From Streptomyces sp. Tue6028 (GTDB lineage: Bacteria; Actinomycetota; Actinomycetes; Streptomycetales; Streptomycetaceae), in contig NZ_MLCE01000019.1 in assembly GCF_002300165.1 (NCBI RefSeq), positions 1 to 64,000 of the forward strand: a stretch of DNA of 64,000 nucleotides. Reading direction: 5' to 3'. The notes beneath the pieces were generated by a model, which had not been told where the DNA came from, searched no databases, and saw nothing but the letters and a program-made list of their open reading frames with translations. Below, piece by piece: positions 46,354-54,985 of this stretch (position 1 is the stretch's first letter; each line of letters starts with the position of its first letter). A program made the position numbers and the translations under genes.

Positions 46354-46391
46354 GGTAGCGACGCTACCCCTGCTCCGTAGCATCGCTACGG
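46354..46391. promoter_or_regulatory. Twin TetR operators
   Basis: Two perfect dyads, GGTAGC-GAC-GCTACC (46354-46368) and CCGTAGC-ATC-GCTACGG (46375-46391), share the core GTAGC-N3-GCTAC. Their centres are 22 bases apart, two helical turns, which fits two dimers binding on one face. They lie 71 bases upstream of the first SDR start. Confidence 0.75.
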
Positions 46392-46402
46392 AACACCGGT
46401 AC

Positions 46403-46474
46403 GGCGGCTCGGCGGCTCGGGGGCTCGGCGGCTCAGCGGCTCAGCGGCTCGGCGGCTCGGCGGCTCGGCGGCTC
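46403..46474. repeat. Nine-copy octanucleotide tandem repeat
   Basis: Nine units of GGCGGCTC, two with A in the first position and one with G in third, run from 46403 to 46474 right beside the twin TetR operators. Copy number may vary between strains. Confidence 0.85.
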
Positions 46475-46566
46475 ACAGTGGCGTGAGGCGGTGGCCGGGA
46501 ACGGCCCGCCCGGCCGCCCCCACCACGCCCCGATAGGGTCGACCGGACCGAACGGGAGAAGCCCTC

Positions 46567-46962
46567 ATGCCGCGCTACCTCGACACCAAGCACCGGGCCG
46601 TCACGACGTTCCAGCGGCGGATCGGCAATCCGCTGCTGAAGCGGTTGCCCTGGCAGACCCTGCTGGAGACCACCGGGCGCACCTCGGGGCTGCCGCGCCG
46701 GACCCCGGTCGGCGGGCGCCGCGTCGGCGACTCGTTCTGGCTCGTCTCGGAGTTCGGCGACAAGTCCCAGTACGTACGGAACATCGAGGCCGACCCGCGG
46801 GTCCGGGTCCGCATCCGGGGCCGCTGGTACCACGGCACCGCCCATCCGCTCCCCGACGACGACCCGCGGGCCCGCCTCAGGCTGCTGCCGCGCCTGAACA
46901 GCGCTGCCGTCCGCGTCCTCGGCACCCGGCTGCTGACCGTCCGGGTCGACCTGACCGACTGA
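46567..46962 (+). CDS. Deazaflavin-dependent nitroreductase/quinone-reductase family protein
   Basis: The 131-aa protein has LLETTGRTSGLPRRTPVG, WLVSEFGDKSQYVRNIEADP and VRIRGRWYHG, the Ddn-like split-barrel signature (TTGRKSG-x-R; N-x3-NPxV). Relatives bind F420H2 and reduce quinones or nitroimidazoles. It is a single domain with no signal. It sits alone and divergent from the SDR-TetR operon. FbiC at 38954 supplies the cofactor precursor, but a direct link is not shown. Confidence 0.88.
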   Translation: MPRYLDTKHRAVTTFQRRIGNPLLKRLPWQTLLETTGRTSGLPRRTPVGGRRVGDSFWLVSEFGDKSQYVRNIEADPRVRVRIRGRWYHGTAHPLPDDDPRARLRLLPRLNSAAVRVLGTRLLTVRVDLTD

Positions 46963-47033
46963 CCGCCCGCGCCTGCCTGACCGGCCGACCGTCCGCAGCC
47001 GGCCGGACCCGCGGGCGGTCGTCCGGCCCCGCC

Positions 47034-48485
47034 TCACCCCGGCCAGACAATGGCCTGCACCTCGCTGTAGGCGTGCAGCGCGTAGGACCCCACGTCCCGC
47101 CCGACGCCGCTCTTCTTGAAGCCGCCGAACGGGGCCTCCATGTTGCGGCCGACCGTGTTCACGCCCACCCCGCCGGCCCGCAGCCGGCGGGCGACGCGGA
47201 AGGCGCGGGCGACGTCGCCGGACCAGACGTAGTCGATCAGGCCGTAGTCGCTGTCGTTGGCGAGGGTGACCGCCTCCTCCTCGTCGTCGAAGGGGAGGAC
47301 GGCGACGACCGGGCCGAAGATCTCCTCACGCACCACCCGCATGTCGGGCGTGCAGTCGGCGAGCAGGGTGGGTGCGACGTAGAAACCCCGTTCGGCGGCG
47401 GGCCGTTCGCCGCCCGCGACGACGCGCGCGCCTTCCTTGCGCCCCAGTTCGACGTACGCCTCGACACGGTCGCGATGGGCCGCGGAGATGACCGGGCCGA
47501 CCACCGTGCCCTGCCCCCTCGGGTCCCCCACCGTCAAGTGCCGTGCGTACGCGGCCAGTCGCTCGACCAGCCGGTCGTACACGCCTCGCTGCACGATCAC
47601 CCGGGTCGGCGCCGTGCAGATCTGCCCGCTGTAGAACGAGAACGTGGTGCCGATCCCCGACACCGCCGAGTCCAGGTCGGCGTCGTCGAAGACGACCGCC
47701 GCGCCCTTCCCGCCCAGCTCCATCAGCTGCCGCTTCATCCCCCGGCCGCACACCTCGGCGATCCGCTGCCCGACCGCGGTCGAACCGGTGAAGCTGACCA
47801 TGTCGACGTCGGGGCAGTCGACCGCGGCCTCCCCGGCCTCCGGGCGCGATCCCGACACCACGTTCACCACGCCCGGCGGGGCGCCGGCCGCCTCCAGGGC
47901 CTCCGCCATCCGGTACACCGACAGCGGGTCCTGCGGCGCGGGCTTGACCACCACGGTGTTGCCCATGGCCAGGGCGGGGGCCACCTTGCCGGCCGGATTG
48001 GCCCAGGGGTTGTTGTACGAGGTGATGCACGTGACCACCCCGACCGGGTGGCGCACGGCCAGCGCGCCCATCACGGCGGCCCCGCCGAACGGGCCGGCCT
48101 CGTTGATCTGCGGCGGCAGCGGCTGTTCGACGGGCTCGACCTTCGCGTAGCGCCGGAAGCGGGCCACCGCGACCCCCACCTGCATGCCGCGCGCCGTGCC
48201 CGTCGTGGCACCGCTCTCGGCCTGGGCGAGCTCGGCGTACGGAAGGAAGTTGCGCTGGATGATCCCGGCCGCCCGGCCGAGCACCGCGGCGCGTTCCTCC
48301 GCGGGTGTGCGCGACCACGCGCCGAAGGCCTCACGGGCCGCCGCCGCGGCCGCGTGCACCTGGTCCCGCGAGGCCTCGGGCGCGAGCCCGACGGCCTCCT
48401 CGGTCGCCGGATCGATCACCTCGTAGTGCCCGTGCTCGGGCTCCACCCACGCCCCGCCGATGAACAACCGCTGCTCGCCGGTCAC
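47034..48485 (-). CDS. Aldehyde dehydrogenase
   Basis: GTG 48485 has AGGGGG 5 bases upstream; 483 aa. The catalytic Cys is in GQICTAPTR and the Glu in MELGGKGAA; the NAD motif includes VSFTGSTAVGQ and PHPVG-type helix VTCITSYNNPWANP. The family is broad, oxidising aldehydes to acids or acyl-CoA. It is the third gene after the LLM oxidoreductase and the D-aminoacylase-type hydrolase, all on one strand and downstream of operators 51530 and 51590. In the proposed pathway it could oxidise the aldehyde released by a retro-aldol step. Confidence 0.92.
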   Translation of the reverse strand: MTGEQRLFIGGAWVEPEHGHYEVIDPATEEAVGLAPEASRDQVHAAAAAAREAFGAWSRTPAEERAAVLGRAAGIIQRNFLPYAELAQAESGATTGTARGMQVGVAVARFRRYAKVEPVEQPLPPQINEAGPFGGAAVMGALAVRHPVGVVTCITSYNNPWANPAGKVAPALAMGNTVVVKPAPQDPLSVYRMAEALEAAGAPPGVVNVVSGSRPEAGEAAVDCPDVDMVSFTGSTAVGQRIAEVCGRGMKRQLMELGGKGAAVVFDDADLDSAVSGIGTTFSFYSGQICTAPTRVIVQRGVYDRLVERLAAYARHLTVGDPRGQGTVVGPVISAAHRDRVEAYVELGRKEGARVVAGGERPAAERGFYVAPTLLADCTPDMRVVREEIFGPVVAVLPFDDEEEAVTLANDSDYGLIDYVWSGDVARAFRVARRLRAGGVGVNTVGRNMEAPFGGFKKSGVGRDVGSYALHAYSEVQAIVWPG

Positions 48486-48538
48486 CTGACCCCCTCGAAG
48501 AACCGGTCCGGGCCGCCGCGCGGCGGCCCGGACGCCCG

Positions 48539-50269
48539 TCACCTGGTGTTCACCGTCCGCGTGTCCCGCCCGGAGCGGAGCACCTTGCCGGGCACGGCGC
48601 CGGTCACCGTGTCCTGCCGGATCGCCTCGACGCCGTTGACCCACACCGCGGTCACGCCGATCGCCTTGGAGTCGAGGCGCGGGCTGTCACCCGGCAGGTC
48701 GTGCACCAGGGTGGCCTTGCCGGCGTCGATCCGTTCCGGGTCGAAGAGGACCAGGTCGGCATGGAACCCCACCTCGATGCGTCCGCGCTCGCGCAGCCCG
48801 AACAGCTGCGCCGGATCGTCCGTCAGCATCCGTACGGCCTGCTCCAGCGTCGCCAGCTTCCGCCCGCGCAGACAGTCGCCGAGGAAGCGCGTGGTGTACG
48901 GGGCTCCGCACATGCGGTCCAGGTGGGCGCCCGCGTCGGAGCCGCCGAGCAGCACGTCCTGGTGCTGCCAGGTCTCCGCGCGCAGCGCCCACGAGCCGGG
49001 GTCGTTGTCGGTGGGCATCGGCCACAGCACGGTCCGCAGGTCGTCGTGGGCGCAGATCTCGACCAGGCACGCGAAGGGCTCCTGGCCGCGCTCGGCCGCG
49101 ATGTCCCGGACGACCCGGCCGGTCAGGCCCTCGTTGGCCGCGCTGTACGTGTCCCCGATGACGTAGCGCCCGAAGTCGGCGAGCCGCCGGAACACGCCCG
49201 CCTCCTTGCTGTCGGCCCGCCGCAGCATCTCGGCGCGGACGTCCGGGTCGCGGAGCTTCGCGATGCGTTCCGGGACGGGCAGCGCGAGGACCGGACCCCA
49301 GCCGGGGATCAGGTTCAGCGCGCAGAAGGTGCCGAGCGACATGTTCATCGGGGTGAGGATCGGCATGGTGAGCGCGACGACGCGGCCACCGGCCTTGCGG
49401 GCGCGTTCGCTCGCCTCCAGTTGCCGCGGGACGCGTTCGGGCACGGCCGCGTCGATCGTCAGGACGTTCCAGTTCAGGGGGCGGCCCGCCGCCGCGCTCA
49501 TCTCCACGAACAGGTCGATCTCGGCGTCGCTGAACTGATCGAGGCAGCCCGCCACGATCGCCTCGATCTGTGTGCCCTCGTGCTCGCCGACCGCCTTGCT
49601 GAGCGCCAGCAGTTCCGCGGGCCGGGCGTGCCGTGAGGCGACCGGTTCGCCGTCGCCGTCGGAGTGGGTGGAGGACTGGGTGGTGGACAGGCCCCAGGCG
49701 CCCGCGTCCATCGCCTCGTGGAGCAGGCGCAGCATGTCCTCCAGCTGGCCCGGGGTGGGCCGGCCGCCCACCGCGTCGGGTCCCATCACATGGCGGCGCA
49801 GCGCGCAGTGCCCGACCATGAAGCCGGCGTTGACGGCGATGCGGCCCTCCAGGGCGTCCAGGTACTCGCCGAAGGTGTGCCAGTTCCAGGGCGCGCCCTC
49901 CTCCAGGGCGACCAGGGACATGCCCTCGACCTTGGACATCATGCGGCGGGTGTAGTCGGCGTCGGCGGGGCGGGCGGGGTTCAGCGGCGCCAGGGTGAAG
50001 CCGCAGTTGCCGCCCGCGACGGTGGTGACCCCGTGGTTCAGGGACGGCGTCGCGTACGGGTCCCAGAAGAGCTGGGCGTCGTAGTGCGTGTGCGGGTCGA
50101 CGAAGCCGGGCGCGAGGACGAGGCCGGCCGCGTCCTCGGCCGTGCGGGACTCCTCGGTGACCGCGCCGACGGCGGCGACACGGCCGTCCCGTATGCCGAC
50201 GTCGGCGACGAACGCGGGCGCGCCGGTCCCGTCGACGACGGTCGCGCCCCTGATGACGTGATCGAGCAT
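48539..50269 (-). CDS. D-aminoacylase/N-acyl-D-amino-acid deacylase family amidohydrolase
   Basis: GGAGG 9 bases upstream of ATG 50269 supports 576 aa. Metal-binding motifs of the amidohydrolase superfamily: DPHTHYDAQLFWDP (HxH), GHCALR, and GGSDAGAHLDRMCG near the end. The N-terminal beta-sandwich (VIRGATVVDGTGAPAF) is as expected. Substrates range from N-acyl-D-amino acids to ureas and lactams, so the name is by family only. It sits between the LLM oxidoreductase and the aldehyde dehydrogenase, spaced 115 and 53 bp, in one presumed operon. Confidence 0.88.
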   Translation of the reverse strand: MLDHVIRGATVVDGTGAPAFVADVGIRDGRVAAVGAVTEESRTAEDAAGLVLAPGFVDPHTHYDAQLFWDPYATPSLNHGVTTVAGGNCGFTLAPLNPARPADADYTRRMMSKVEGMSLVALEEGAPWNWHTFGEYLDALEGRIAVNAGFMVGHCALRRHVMGPDAVGGRPTPGQLEDMLRLLHEAMDAGAWGLSTTQSSTHSDGDGEPVASRHARPAELLALSKAVGEHEGTQIEAIVAGCLDQFSDAEIDLFVEMSAAAGRPLNWNVLTIDAAVPERVPRQLEASERARKAGGRVVALTMPILTPMNMSLGTFCALNLIPGWGPVLALPVPERIAKLRDPDVRAEMLRRADSKEAGVFRRLADFGRYVIGDTYSAANEGLTGRVVRDIAAERGQEPFACLVEICAHDDLRTVLWPMPTDNDPGSWALRAETWQHQDVLLGGSDAGAHLDRMCGAPYTTRFLGDCLRGRKLATLEQAVRMLTDDPAQLFGLRERGRIEVGFHADLVLFDPERIDAGKATLVHDLPGDSPRLDSKAIGVTAVWVNGVEAIRQDTVTGAVPGKVLRSGRDTRTVNTR

Positions 50270-50384
50270 GGCGGCGTCCCTCCTTGAACTCCGCGGCGGT
50301 GGGCGCCCCCACAGGGGCGCGGGGAACTGCGCGGCCGGCCGCCGGGGGTCCGCGGTCGCCCGGCGGTCCGCGGCCCCGCGGCGT

Positions 50385-51503
50385 TCAGGCGCTCTGCCGG
50401 AACCGCGTGGTCCGGTGCACGGGATCCGTGTCGATCTTCGGGATCACGTGTTCGCCGATCAGCCGGATGGTCTGCAGGGTCTCCTCCTTGGGCACCCCGA
50501 CCGGCAGACCGAAGCTGAGCTGGTCGGCGCCCGCCTGCTCCCAGCGCTTGCACTGGGTGAGCACCTCGTCCGGGTCGCCGCAGATCAGCAGTTCCTCCTC
50601 GATGAGGAGCTCGACGAACTCGGGGGTGTACTCGGGGAGCGTCTCGGGCCAGACGGGGAAGCCCTCGGGGCGCGGGAAGGTGTCGTGGTAGCGGAAGACG
50701 AGGGACGGCAGGTAGTGCAGTCCGCCGCGGACGGCGATGTCGATGGCCTCGTCGTGGGTGGGCGCGCAGATGGCGGTCGTCGTCACCATCACGTTGTCGT
50801 TGACGAAGTCGCCGATCGGTTCGGCGTTCACGATCGCGGTCTTGTACTGCTCCAGCACCCACTCCATGTCGGAGACCTTCTGGATGCTGAAGCCGAGCAC
50901 TCCGAGGCCCTTGCGGGCGGCCATGGCGTACGAGGGCGGTGAGCCGGCGGCGTACCACATGGCCGGGTGCGACTTCCCGTACGGCTTCGGCAGGATCTTG
51001 CGCGGCGGCAGCGACCAGAACTTGCCCTGGAAGCCGACGTACTCGTCCTGGAGCCACATCTTCGGGAACTCGGCGATCGTCTCCTCCCAGATCTCCTTGG
51101 TGAAGTTCATGTCGGTGACGCCCGGTATGAAGCCGAGGATCTCGTGCGAGCCGGCGCCGCGCCCCGAGCCGAACTCGAAGCGGTTGCGCGAGAGGTGGTC
51201 GAGCATGGCGACCTTCTCGGCTACCTTCACCGGGTGGTTGACCTGGGCGAGCGGGTTGAAGATGCCCGAGCCGAGGTGGATGCGTTCGGTCGCGTGCGCC
51301 AGGTAGCCGAGGTAGACGTCGTTCGCCGAGAGGTGCGAGTACTCCTCCAGGAAGTGGTGCTCGGACGCCCAGGCGTACTTGAAGCCGGACTTGTCCGCCT
51401 GGATGACGTACTCGGTCTCCTCCATCAGCGCCTTGTGCTCGGCGAGCGGATCGGTCTCGGCCCGCTTGCCCACGTATCCCTGTACAAAGAGCCCGAATTC
51501 CAA
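50385..51503 (-). CDS. LLM-class flavin/F420-dependent oxidoreductase (first)
   Basis: The 372-aa bacterial-luciferase-like protein starts MEFGLFVQGYVGKRAET and carries ASEHHFLEEYSHLSAND, GSGIFNPLAQVNHP and FEFGSGRGAGSHE, the LLM TIM-barrel landmarks. The start is a TTG at 51503; the frame has a stop just upstream and there is no ribosome site, so initiation may be unusual. It can use FMN or F420; the sequence alone does not decide. Operators 51530-51546 and 51590-51606 lie upstream. It leads an operon with a D-aminoacylase-type hydrolase and an aldehyde dehydrogenase. Confidence 0.9.
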   Translation of the reverse strand: MEFGLFVQGYVGKRAETDPLAEHKALMEETEYVIQADKSGFKYAWASEHHFLEEYSHLSANDVYLGYLAHATERIHLGSGIFNPLAQVNHPVKVAEKVAMLDHLSRNRFEFGSGRGAGSHEILGFIPGVTDMNFTKEIWEETIAEFPKMWLQDEYVGFQGKFWSLPPRKILPKPYGKSHPAMWYAAGSPPSYAMAARKGLGVLGFSIQKVSDMEWVLEQYKTAIVNAEPIGDFVNDNVMVTTTAICAPTHDEAIDIAVRGGLHYLPSLVFRYHDTFPRPEGFPVWPETLPEYTPEFVELLIEEELLICGDPDEVLTQCKRWEQAGADQLSFGLPVGVPKEETLQTIRLIGEHVIPKIDTDPVHRTTRFRQSA

Positions 51504-51529
51504 GGAGGTTCACCGTCCCCACGTCTTTA

Positions 51530-51546
51530 TCTGACAGACCGTCAGA
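51530..51546. promoter_or_regulatory. Operator 2 of the TCTGACG regulon
   Basis: TCTGACA-GAC-CGTCAGA, one mismatch in the innermost pair, lies 26 bases upstream of the LLM start at 51503. Confidence 0.75.
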
Positions 51547-51589
51547 TCTAATGCGCCGACTGTTGCACCGCACCCTTGAGCCGTCAATA

Positions 51590-51606
51590 GCTGACAGCAC
51601 GTCAGA
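51590..51606. promoter_or_regulatory. Operator 3 of the TCTGACG regulon
   Basis: GCTGACA-GCA-CGTCAGA overlaps the stop codon of the SDR gene at 51602 and lies 60 bases (centre to centre) from operator 2. It probably also serves the LLM operon. Confidence 0.65.
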
Positions 51607-52378
51607 TGACGCTGATCCCGGCCAGCCATCCCCCGTCGATCACGAACGGCTGCCCGGTGATGTAGGAGGAGTCCTCGCCGGTCAGGAACAGGGCCAGCCG
51701 GGCCACCTCCTCCGGCCGCCCGACGCGCCCCAGCGGCACGAGCTTGCGGTACAGCTCGTCGAGGGCGGCGGAGGTCTCCTCGGGGTCCGCGTCCGGGTCG
51801 AGCTGGGCGGGGTTGCTCATGGCGGTGTCGACGGCTCCGGGGCACACCGCGTTGACCCGTATGCCCTTGGCCGCGAGCTCCAGGGCGGCCACCCGGGTCA
51901 GCCCGACGATGGCGTGCTTGGTCGCCGCGTACGCGCCCACCCACGCCATGCCGGTGAGTCCCGTGTACGAGGCCGTGTTCACGATCGTGCCGCCGCCCGC
52001 GGCGGCGATCTCCGGCGCGACGGTCTTGATGCCGAGGAACACCCCGACCTGGTTGACCTGCACGATCTGCTGGAACTCTTCGAGGGGCGTGTCGACCAGT
52101 TCGTTGAAGCGCAGGATGCCGGCGTTGTTGACGAGCCCGTCGACGCGCCCGTACGCGCCCTTCGCGGCGGCCGTGGCCGCGCGCCAGTCGTCCTCACTGC
52201 TCACGTCGAGGTGGACGTACCGGGCCCCGATCTCCTTGGCGAGGGTCTCGCCCTGGTCGTCCAGCACGTCGGCGAGGACGACCCGCGCGCCCTCCGCCAC
52301 GAAGAGCCGCGCCTCCTGCTCGCCCTGTCCGCGCGCCGCGCCGGTGATGAGGACGACGCGTCCGTCCAGCTTGCCCAT
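51602..52378 (-). CDS. SDR similar to 3-alpha(20-beta)-hydroxysteroid dehydrogenase
   Basis: ATG 52378 has AGGGAGA 6 bases upstream; 258 aa. Motifs: ITGAARGQGEQEARL, LADVLDDQGE (Asp after beta-2, NAD type), YVHLDVSSEDDW, NNAGILRF, YAATK and PGAVDTAM. The stretch RVVLADVLDDQGETLAKEIG and the C-terminal VIDGGWLAG resemble the Streptomyces 20-beta-hydroxysteroid dehydrogenase as recalled. It follows the second LLM gene by 86 bp and probably shares its operators (53421, 53465). Steroid activity is an inference. Confidence 0.88.
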   Translation of the reverse strand: MGKLDGRVVLITGAARGQGEQEARLFVAEGARVVLADVLDDQGETLAKEIGARYVHLDVSSEDDWRAATAAAKGAYGRVDGLVNNAGILRFNELVDTPLEEFQQIVQVNQVGVFLGIKTVAPEIAAAGGGTIVNTASYTGLTGMAWVGAYAATKHAIVGLTRVAALELAAKGIRVNAVCPGAVDTAMSNPAQLDPDADPEETSAALDELYRKLVPLGRVGRPEEVARLALFLTGEDSSYITGQPFVIDGGWLAGISVI

Positions 52379-52464
52379 GCCGTGTCTCCCTGCTCTGCCT
52401 GGTTGGGGTGGGTGCGGGCGAGGGCGGCCCGGCCGCAGCTCCTGGATCCGGACCGTGCCCCGCC

Positions 52465-53406
52465 TCAGTCGAGGAGGGGCCCGACCTCCGCGCCGAACGC
52501 GGCCATCTGGTCGGTGAGCTCGCCGCGGCTGCGGCTGCGGAAGCGCACCTGTATCTGGTGCACGCCCATCGCGCGGTACGCCCGCAGCGACTCGGCGAGC
52601 GCCTCGGGCGATCCGTGCAGGGTGCGCCGCCCGACGTCCCAGCCCGGCTCGCCGACGTACAGCGGCTCGGTGATGGCGCCGACGGTCAGGGGGTCCTCGA
52701 TGCCCGCCTGCGCGCGCAGCTCGCCGAGCCGGGCGATCTGCGCGGGCAGCCGGTCGCGCGGGTCGCCCTGCGGCAGCCAGCCGTCGCCGCGGACCGCGGC
52801 ACGGCGCACGGCGGCGGGCGAGGAGCCGCCGACCCACACGGGCACCCGGTCCTGGGCCGGCCGCGGCCGCTGCCCGAGCCCCTCGAAGTCGTACAGCTTG
52901 CCGTGGTGGACCGGGAACTCCTCGGGACCGAGGGCGGCGCGCAGCGCGTCCACGGTCTCGTCGAGCACCGCCCCGCGCCGCTCGAAGTCGGCCCCGACCG
53001 CGTCGAACTCCTCGCGCACGTGCCCGGCGCCCACCCCGAGCACGAGCCGGCCGCCGGACAGGTGGTCGAGGGTCGCGTACTGCTTGGCCGTGACGAGCGG
53101 ATGCCGCAGTCCGACGATCGCGACATGGCTGAGCAACCGGACCCGTTCCGTCACGGCCGCCAGGTGCGCGAGGGTGGCGACGGGGTCGTACCAGATGGTG
53201 CTCATCGCCCCGGCGAGGCGGCGCGGGATGGCGACGTGGTCGCAGCTCGCGATGTAGTCGAAGCCGGCGCGGTCGGCAGTGCGGGCGATCTCGACGAGGT
53301 CCGCCGGGCCCGCCGAGGCCTCCCACGCCTCCGCGTAGAGCGTGCTCTGCGACTGGACCGGGAGCTGCATCCCGTACGCCAGTCGTCCTTCGGGCAGCAC
53401 CTGCAT
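52465..53406 (-). CDS. LLM-class flavin/F420-dependent oxidoreductase (second)
   Basis: The start is set at ATG 53406 (MQVLPEGRLAYGMQLPVQSQ), with GGAGG 8 bases upstream, rather than ATG 53484, giving 313 aa. LVEIARTADRAGFDYIASCD, LGVGAGHVREEFDAVG and VPVWVGGSSPAAVRRAA are typical of F420-dependent LLM oxidoreductases. Operators 53421-53437 and 53465-53481 lie immediately upstream, and an extended start would read through them, which favours the shorter one. It leads the SDR gene at 51602. Confidence 0.88.
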   Translation of the reverse strand: MQVLPEGRLAYGMQLPVQSQSTLYAEAWEASAGPADLVEIARTADRAGFDYIASCDHVAIPRRLAGAMSTIWYDPVATLAHLAAVTERVRLLSHVAIVGLRHPLVTAKQYATLDHLSGGRLVLGVGAGHVREEFDAVGADFERRGAVLDETVDALRAALGPEEFPVHHGKLYDFEGLGQRPRPAQDRVPVWVGGSSPAAVRRAAVRGDGWLPQGDPRDRLPAQIARLGELRAQAGIEDPLTVGAITEPLYVGEPGWDVGRRTLHGSPEALAESLRAYRAMGVHQIQVRFRSRSRGELTDQMAAFGAEVGPLLD

Positions 53407-53420
53407 GGCACGCCCTCCCA

Positions 53421-53437
53421 TCTGACGATCCGTCATG
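53421..53437. promoter_or_regulatory. Operator 4 of the TCTGACG regulon
   Basis: TCTGACG-ATC-CGTCATG keeps a 5-bp inner dyad. It lies 14 bases upstream of ATG 53406, so a bound protein could block initiation directly. Confidence 0.65.
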
Positions 53438-53464
53438 TCGCTCGGGCTGTCGCCCATCGTCGTA

Positions 53465-53481
53465 GCTGACGGACCGTCAGA
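53465..53481. promoter_or_regulatory. Operator 5 of the TCTGACG regulon
   Basis: GCTGACG-GAC-CGTCAGA has a perfect 6-bp dyad (CTGACG/CGTCAG). Its centre is 44 bases from operator 4, roughly four helical turns. Confidence 0.8.
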
Positions 53482-53499
53482 CAAGAGGCGGGCCGGTAT

Positions 53500-54759
53500 T
53501 CAGGGCGCCCAGAGACCGTCCTCCGTGAGCCCCAGCAGGTCGATCGCGTTGCGCCGCACGATCCGCTCGACGACATCGGGGGCGAGATGGGCCATCTGCG
53601 CCTCGCCGACCTCCCGGGACTTCGGCCAGGTGGAGTCCGAGTGCGGGTAGTCCGTCTCGTACAGGACGTTGCCGACGCCGATCGCGTCCAGGTTCCGCAG
53701 GCCGAAGGCGTCGTCGAAGAAGCAGCCGTACACATGGTCGGCGAACAGCTCGGACGGCGGCCGGTGCACCTTGTCGGCGACACCGCCCCAGCCCCGGTTC
53801 TCCTCCCACACCACGTCGGCCCGTTCGAGGATGTAGGGAATCCAGCCGATCTGCCCCTCCGCGTACATGACCTTCAGGTTCGAAAAGCGTTCGAACTTGC
53901 CGCTCATCAGCCAGTCCACCATCGAGAAGCAGCAGTTGGCGAAGGTGATGGTGGAGCCGACGGCGGGCGGGGCGTCGGCGGAGGTCGAGGGCATACGGCT
54001 GGAGGAGCCGATGTGCATGGCGACGACCGTGCCGGTCTCGTCGCACGCGGCGAGGAAGGGGTCCCAGGCGTCGGTATGGACGGAAGGCAGCCCCAGATGG
54101 GGAGGGATCTCGGAGAAGGCCACCGCGCGTACGCCACGGGCCGCATTGCGCCGTACTTCTTCCGCCGCAAGTTCGGCGTCCCACAGCGGAATGAGGGTCA
54201 GCGGTATGAGGCGGCCCGCGGCCTGAGGTCCGCACCATTCCTCCACCATCCAGTCGTTGTAGGCCCTCACCGCGAGAAGGCCCAGCTCGCGATCCTTGGC
54301 CTCGGTGAACGTCTGGCCGCAGAAGCGCGGGAACGTGGGGAAGCAGAGAGCGGACTGGACATGATTGACGTCCATGTCGGCCAGGCGCGAGGGCACGTCG
54401 TACGAGCCTGGTCGCATCTGCTCGTACGTGATGACTTCGAGCCTGATCTCGTCGCGGGAGTACCCGACGGCCGTGTCGAGCCGGGTGAGCGGGCGGTGCA
54501 GGTCCTCGTACACCCACCAGTCGCCGACCGGACCGTCGTCGCCCGGGGCGCCCATCACCGGGGCGAACTTCCCGCCGAGGAACGTCATCTCCTTCAGCGG
54601 CGCCCGGACGATGCGGGGGCCGGTGTCCTGGTACCTGGCCGGGAGCCTGTCGCGCCAGACGTCGGGGGGCTCCACCGTGTGGTCGTCCACCGAGATGATC
54701 TTCGGGAAGGGCGTTTCGGAGGTCACCGAAGGGCCCGCCTTGCTCTGCGTGGTCTCCAT
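53500..54759 (-). CDS. Amidohydrolase family 2 (ACMSD-like TIM barrel)
   Basis: ATG 54759 gives 419 aa; the longer frame overlaps the operator and is not supported. N-terminal IISVDDHTVEPPDVWRDRL carries the D-x-H metal motif. CFPTFPRFCGQTF, VAMHIGSSSRMPS (metal His), and VLYETDYPHSDSTWP with the catalytic Asp complete an amidohydrolase-2 site, as in decarboxylases and hydrolases of aromatic or cyclic substrates. Such genes are common in steroid and aromatic degradation sets. Operator 6 is 20 bases upstream of the start. Confidence 0.88.
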   Translation of the reverse strand: METTQSKAGPSVTSETPFPKIISVDDHTVEPPDVWRDRLPARYQDTGPRIVRAPLKEMTFLGGKFAPVMGAPGDDGPVGDWWVYEDLHRPLTRLDTAVGYSRDEIRLEVITYEQMRPGSYDVPSRLADMDVNHVQSALCFPTFPRFCGQTFTEAKDRELGLLAVRAYNDWMVEEWCGPQAAGRLIPLTLIPLWDAELAAEEVRRNAARGVRAVAFSEIPPHLGLPSVHTDAWDPFLAACDETGTVVAMHIGSSSRMPSTSADAPPAVGSTITFANCCFSMVDWLMSGKFERFSNLKVMYAEGQIGWIPYILERADVVWEENRGWGGVADKVHRPPSELFADHVYGCFFDDAFGLRNLDAIGVGNVLYETDYPHSDSTWPKSREVGEAQMAHLAPDVVERIVRRNAIDLLGLTEDGLWAP

Positions 54760-54779
54760 ACGGCCCACGGTAGCGCTGA

Positions 54780-54796
54780 TCTGACGACCCGTCAGC
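54780..54796. promoter_or_regulatory. Operator 6 of the TCTGACG regulon
   Basis: TCTGACG-ACC-CGTCAGC has a perfect 6-bp dyad, 20 bases upstream of the amidohydrolase start at 54759. Confidence 0.8.
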
Positions 54797-54985
54797 TCCC
54801 TGTCCAGCCGCCCGTACCGCCACCCGTGGGCTGGGCGATTGTGTGCGGACATGTGAGGAGACTGTGTGAGGACCTTGTGGTGTACCGTCCGGCGCCCTGT
54901 GACAGCCGTCTCCCACGGCTGACGCATCCGCCATGAACAAGGCAAACTGGCCTCGTTGTACTGACGGTTCGGCAGGGGGACAGCG

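Noticed and set aside
54952..54975. Possible ninth regulon operator before afsR (CTGACGGTTCGGCAG)
   Set aside because: The right half reads CGGCAG, breaking the dyad, and afsR is a global regulator unlikely to belong to the catabolic set.
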